Source: a virus. From it: a stretch of 64,000 nucleotides of DNA. Position numbers and translations under genes: made by a program. The stretch covers positions 1-64,000 of the IMG/VR virus record IMGVR_UViG_3300043395_003089. One strand, written 5' to 3'. A model generated the notes under the pieces. It saw nothing but the letters and a program-made list of their open reading frames with translations. It searched no databases and was not told the origin of the DNA. Below are positions 63,372-64,000 of the stretch, piece after piece (within the stretch, counting starts at the first letter, position 1; every line of letters begins with the position of its first letter).

Positions 63372-63749
63372 CTAACGGCGAGGCATCAGGAAGCGCTCGT
63401 AGACCTTGTTGAGCACCTCGGTGTTCGATTGTGCGGTCTTGGTCGCCTCGTCGGCCATGCGATCAACCACATCGGAAAATTCTTTCCTGATCATGTCTTC
63501 GCGCTCTTGCGCCGACTCGCGCAAAGCTTGCAGCTGCCTCGCGTACTCGACGAGCGCAGCGACGTGCTTGGCCTCGTACTCGGCGCGTAGCGACTGCTCC
63601 TTAGCGGCCCACGCGACACGATCGGCTGTGATCTTGTCGTCCTTCGCCTCGGAGCGCTTGTAGAGCGCGAGGATCACGTAAGCGAACACGAACACGAAGA
63701 CGCCGAGGAGCCCGTATTGCAACGCGGTGCTTTTGGCGATCTCTTCCAC
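63372..63749 (-). CDS. Membrane-anchored coiled-coil protein, 125 aa
   Basis: N-terminal membrane helix (YGLLGVFVFVFAYVILALY, residues about 12-30) then a long charged helix to near the end. This resembles spanin-like or phage holin-associated proteins, though no motif confirms it. GTG 63749 is 6 bases from TAATCT. Confidence 0.65.
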   Translation of the reverse strand: MEEIAKSTALQYGLLGVFVFVFAYVILALYKRSEAKDDKITADRVAWAAKEQSLRAEYEAKHVAALVEYARQLQALRESAQEREDMIRKEFSDVVDRMADEATKTAQSNTEVLNKVYERFLMPRR

Positions 63750-63755
63750 AGCCCG

Positions 63756-63764
63756 AGATTACCA
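63756..63764 (-). promoter_or_regulatory. Extended -10 promoter TGGTAATCT
   Basis: Minus-strand TGG TAATCT, 6 bases before GTG 63749. Confidence 0.55.
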
Positions 63765-63787
63765 TCAGGGGGTGACAGCCCGCGATG

Positions 63788-64000
63788 TTAGCGATTGGCC
63801 AGATGCGCCGACGCCAGGATCTCGTGGATTTGCTGGTCGTCTAGAGCGCCTTCGAGCTTCACCGGGCGCCGGTTGCGCGTCAGGAGTAGCGTCGTCGGTA
63901 CGGCTTGGATCTCGTACTGATCGGCGAGCCCGACCACGCTCGGATCTTCGCTCGATGCATCGAGCATGAGCACCGGGATCATGCGTGGCGGTACTTGGCC
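63788..64000 (-). CDS. Thioredoxin-like protein, C-terminal part
   Basis: The frame is open to the window's right edge, so the start lies outside. YEIQAVPTTLLLTRNRRPV followed by EGALDDQQIHEIL is the cis-Pro half of a thioredoxin fold; the CxxC site would be beyond the edge. It could support disulfides in the many Cys-rich proteins here. Confidence 0.65.
   Translation of the reverse strand, partial: GQVPPRMIPVLMLDASSEDPSVVGLADQYEIQAVPTTLLLTRNRRPVKLEGALDDQQIHEILASAHLANR

Noticed and set aside
1-64000. tRNA genes
   Set aside because: No cloverleaf with a GTTCRA T-loop and matching acceptor stem was recognised by eye; the structured gap at 46.2 kb does not fit a tRNA. A tRNA search program would settle this.
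1-64000. CRISPR array or insertion sequence
   Set aside because: The repeats seen are promoter elements or short CTCGGAT repeats, without spacer-like regularity; no transposase was recognised.

Overview
The window looks like part of the genome of a large double-stranded DNA phage, or a phage-plasmid, of a GC-rich bacterium (about 60% GC by eye). The evidence is a phage-type replication and recombination set with inteins, thymidylate and dCMP enzymes, peptidoglycan hydrolases, fibre and spike proteins, dense packing (most genes overlap by 1-4 bases as ATGA, GTGA or TGATG) and many small proteins of unknown function. The host cannot be named. A lanthipeptide-like leader hints at Myxococcota, while the prevalence of apparently leaderless genes would also fit Deinococcota or Actinomycetota. 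A lipoprotein signal and many zinc-ribbon proteins are also present. No tRNA, rRNA or CRISPR array was recognised. No terminase, portal, major capsid or tape-measure gene was recognised, so the head genes probably lie outside the window.

Layout. 1-8.9 kb, minus strand: small metabolic and unknown genes (transglycosylase-like, MazG-like, deoxyribosyltransferase-like, TSCPD protein, HNH nuclease), ending in an AAA+-like replicative helicase split by an intein. One plus-strand gene at 3.4 kb encodes a lanthipeptide-like precursor. 8.9-28 kb, plus strand: the replication, recombination and nucleotide block. It holds an intein-split Snf2-type helicase, dCMP deaminase, PD-(D/E)XK nuclease, Sak4-like ATPase, DUF669-like protein, a UDG-family-A DNA polymerase fusion with two inteins, ThyX, a UvrD-like helicase and a Dam-like methylase. 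A 300-base gap at 16.9 kb with a DnaA-box match could be an origin. 28-30.1 kb, plus strand: small, very basic, Cys-containing proteins and single-span membrane proteins. 30-49 kb, minus strand: an SGNH hydrolase with a membrane anchor, a 2OG-oxygenase-like protein, a tyrosine recombinase, zinc-ribbon proteins, a second DNA methyltransferase, a lipoprotein and many unknowns. 49.2-49.6 kb: a gene-free control region with eight or more CTCGGAT repeats and a parS-like palindrome, followed by a ribbon-helix-helix gene. 50-64 kb, mostly minus strand: endolysin, fibre and spike proteins, sugar-modifying enzymes, SleB-like and peptidoglycan-binding membrane proteins, and a thioredoxin-like fragment at the edge.

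Gene control is unusually legible. Eighteen copies of one element (AGCTGKCAGNSCAGCGAG, then S and a TANNNT -10 hexamer) sit 6-10 bases before a start codon. The element contains the dyad GCTG-N6-CAGC and often overlaps the stop codon of the gene before. A second set of genes, mostly virion-like, instead has an extended -10 (TGRTAGGCT) at the same distance. Both layouts place the expected transcription start at or within a few bases of the start codon, so the mRNAs are probably leaderless; genes inside operons use Shine-Dalgarno sequences and stop-start overlaps instead. Candidate regulators are the ribbon-helix-helix proteins at 12.1, 14.9 and 49.6 kb.

Most unusual content: the dyad-promoter system, the phage-borne lanthipeptide-like precursor with a related short peptide at 30.1 kb, the repeat/parS/RHH locus, four inteins in three replication proteins (one with class 3 features), and the number of single-span membrane proteins joined to wall hydrolases.
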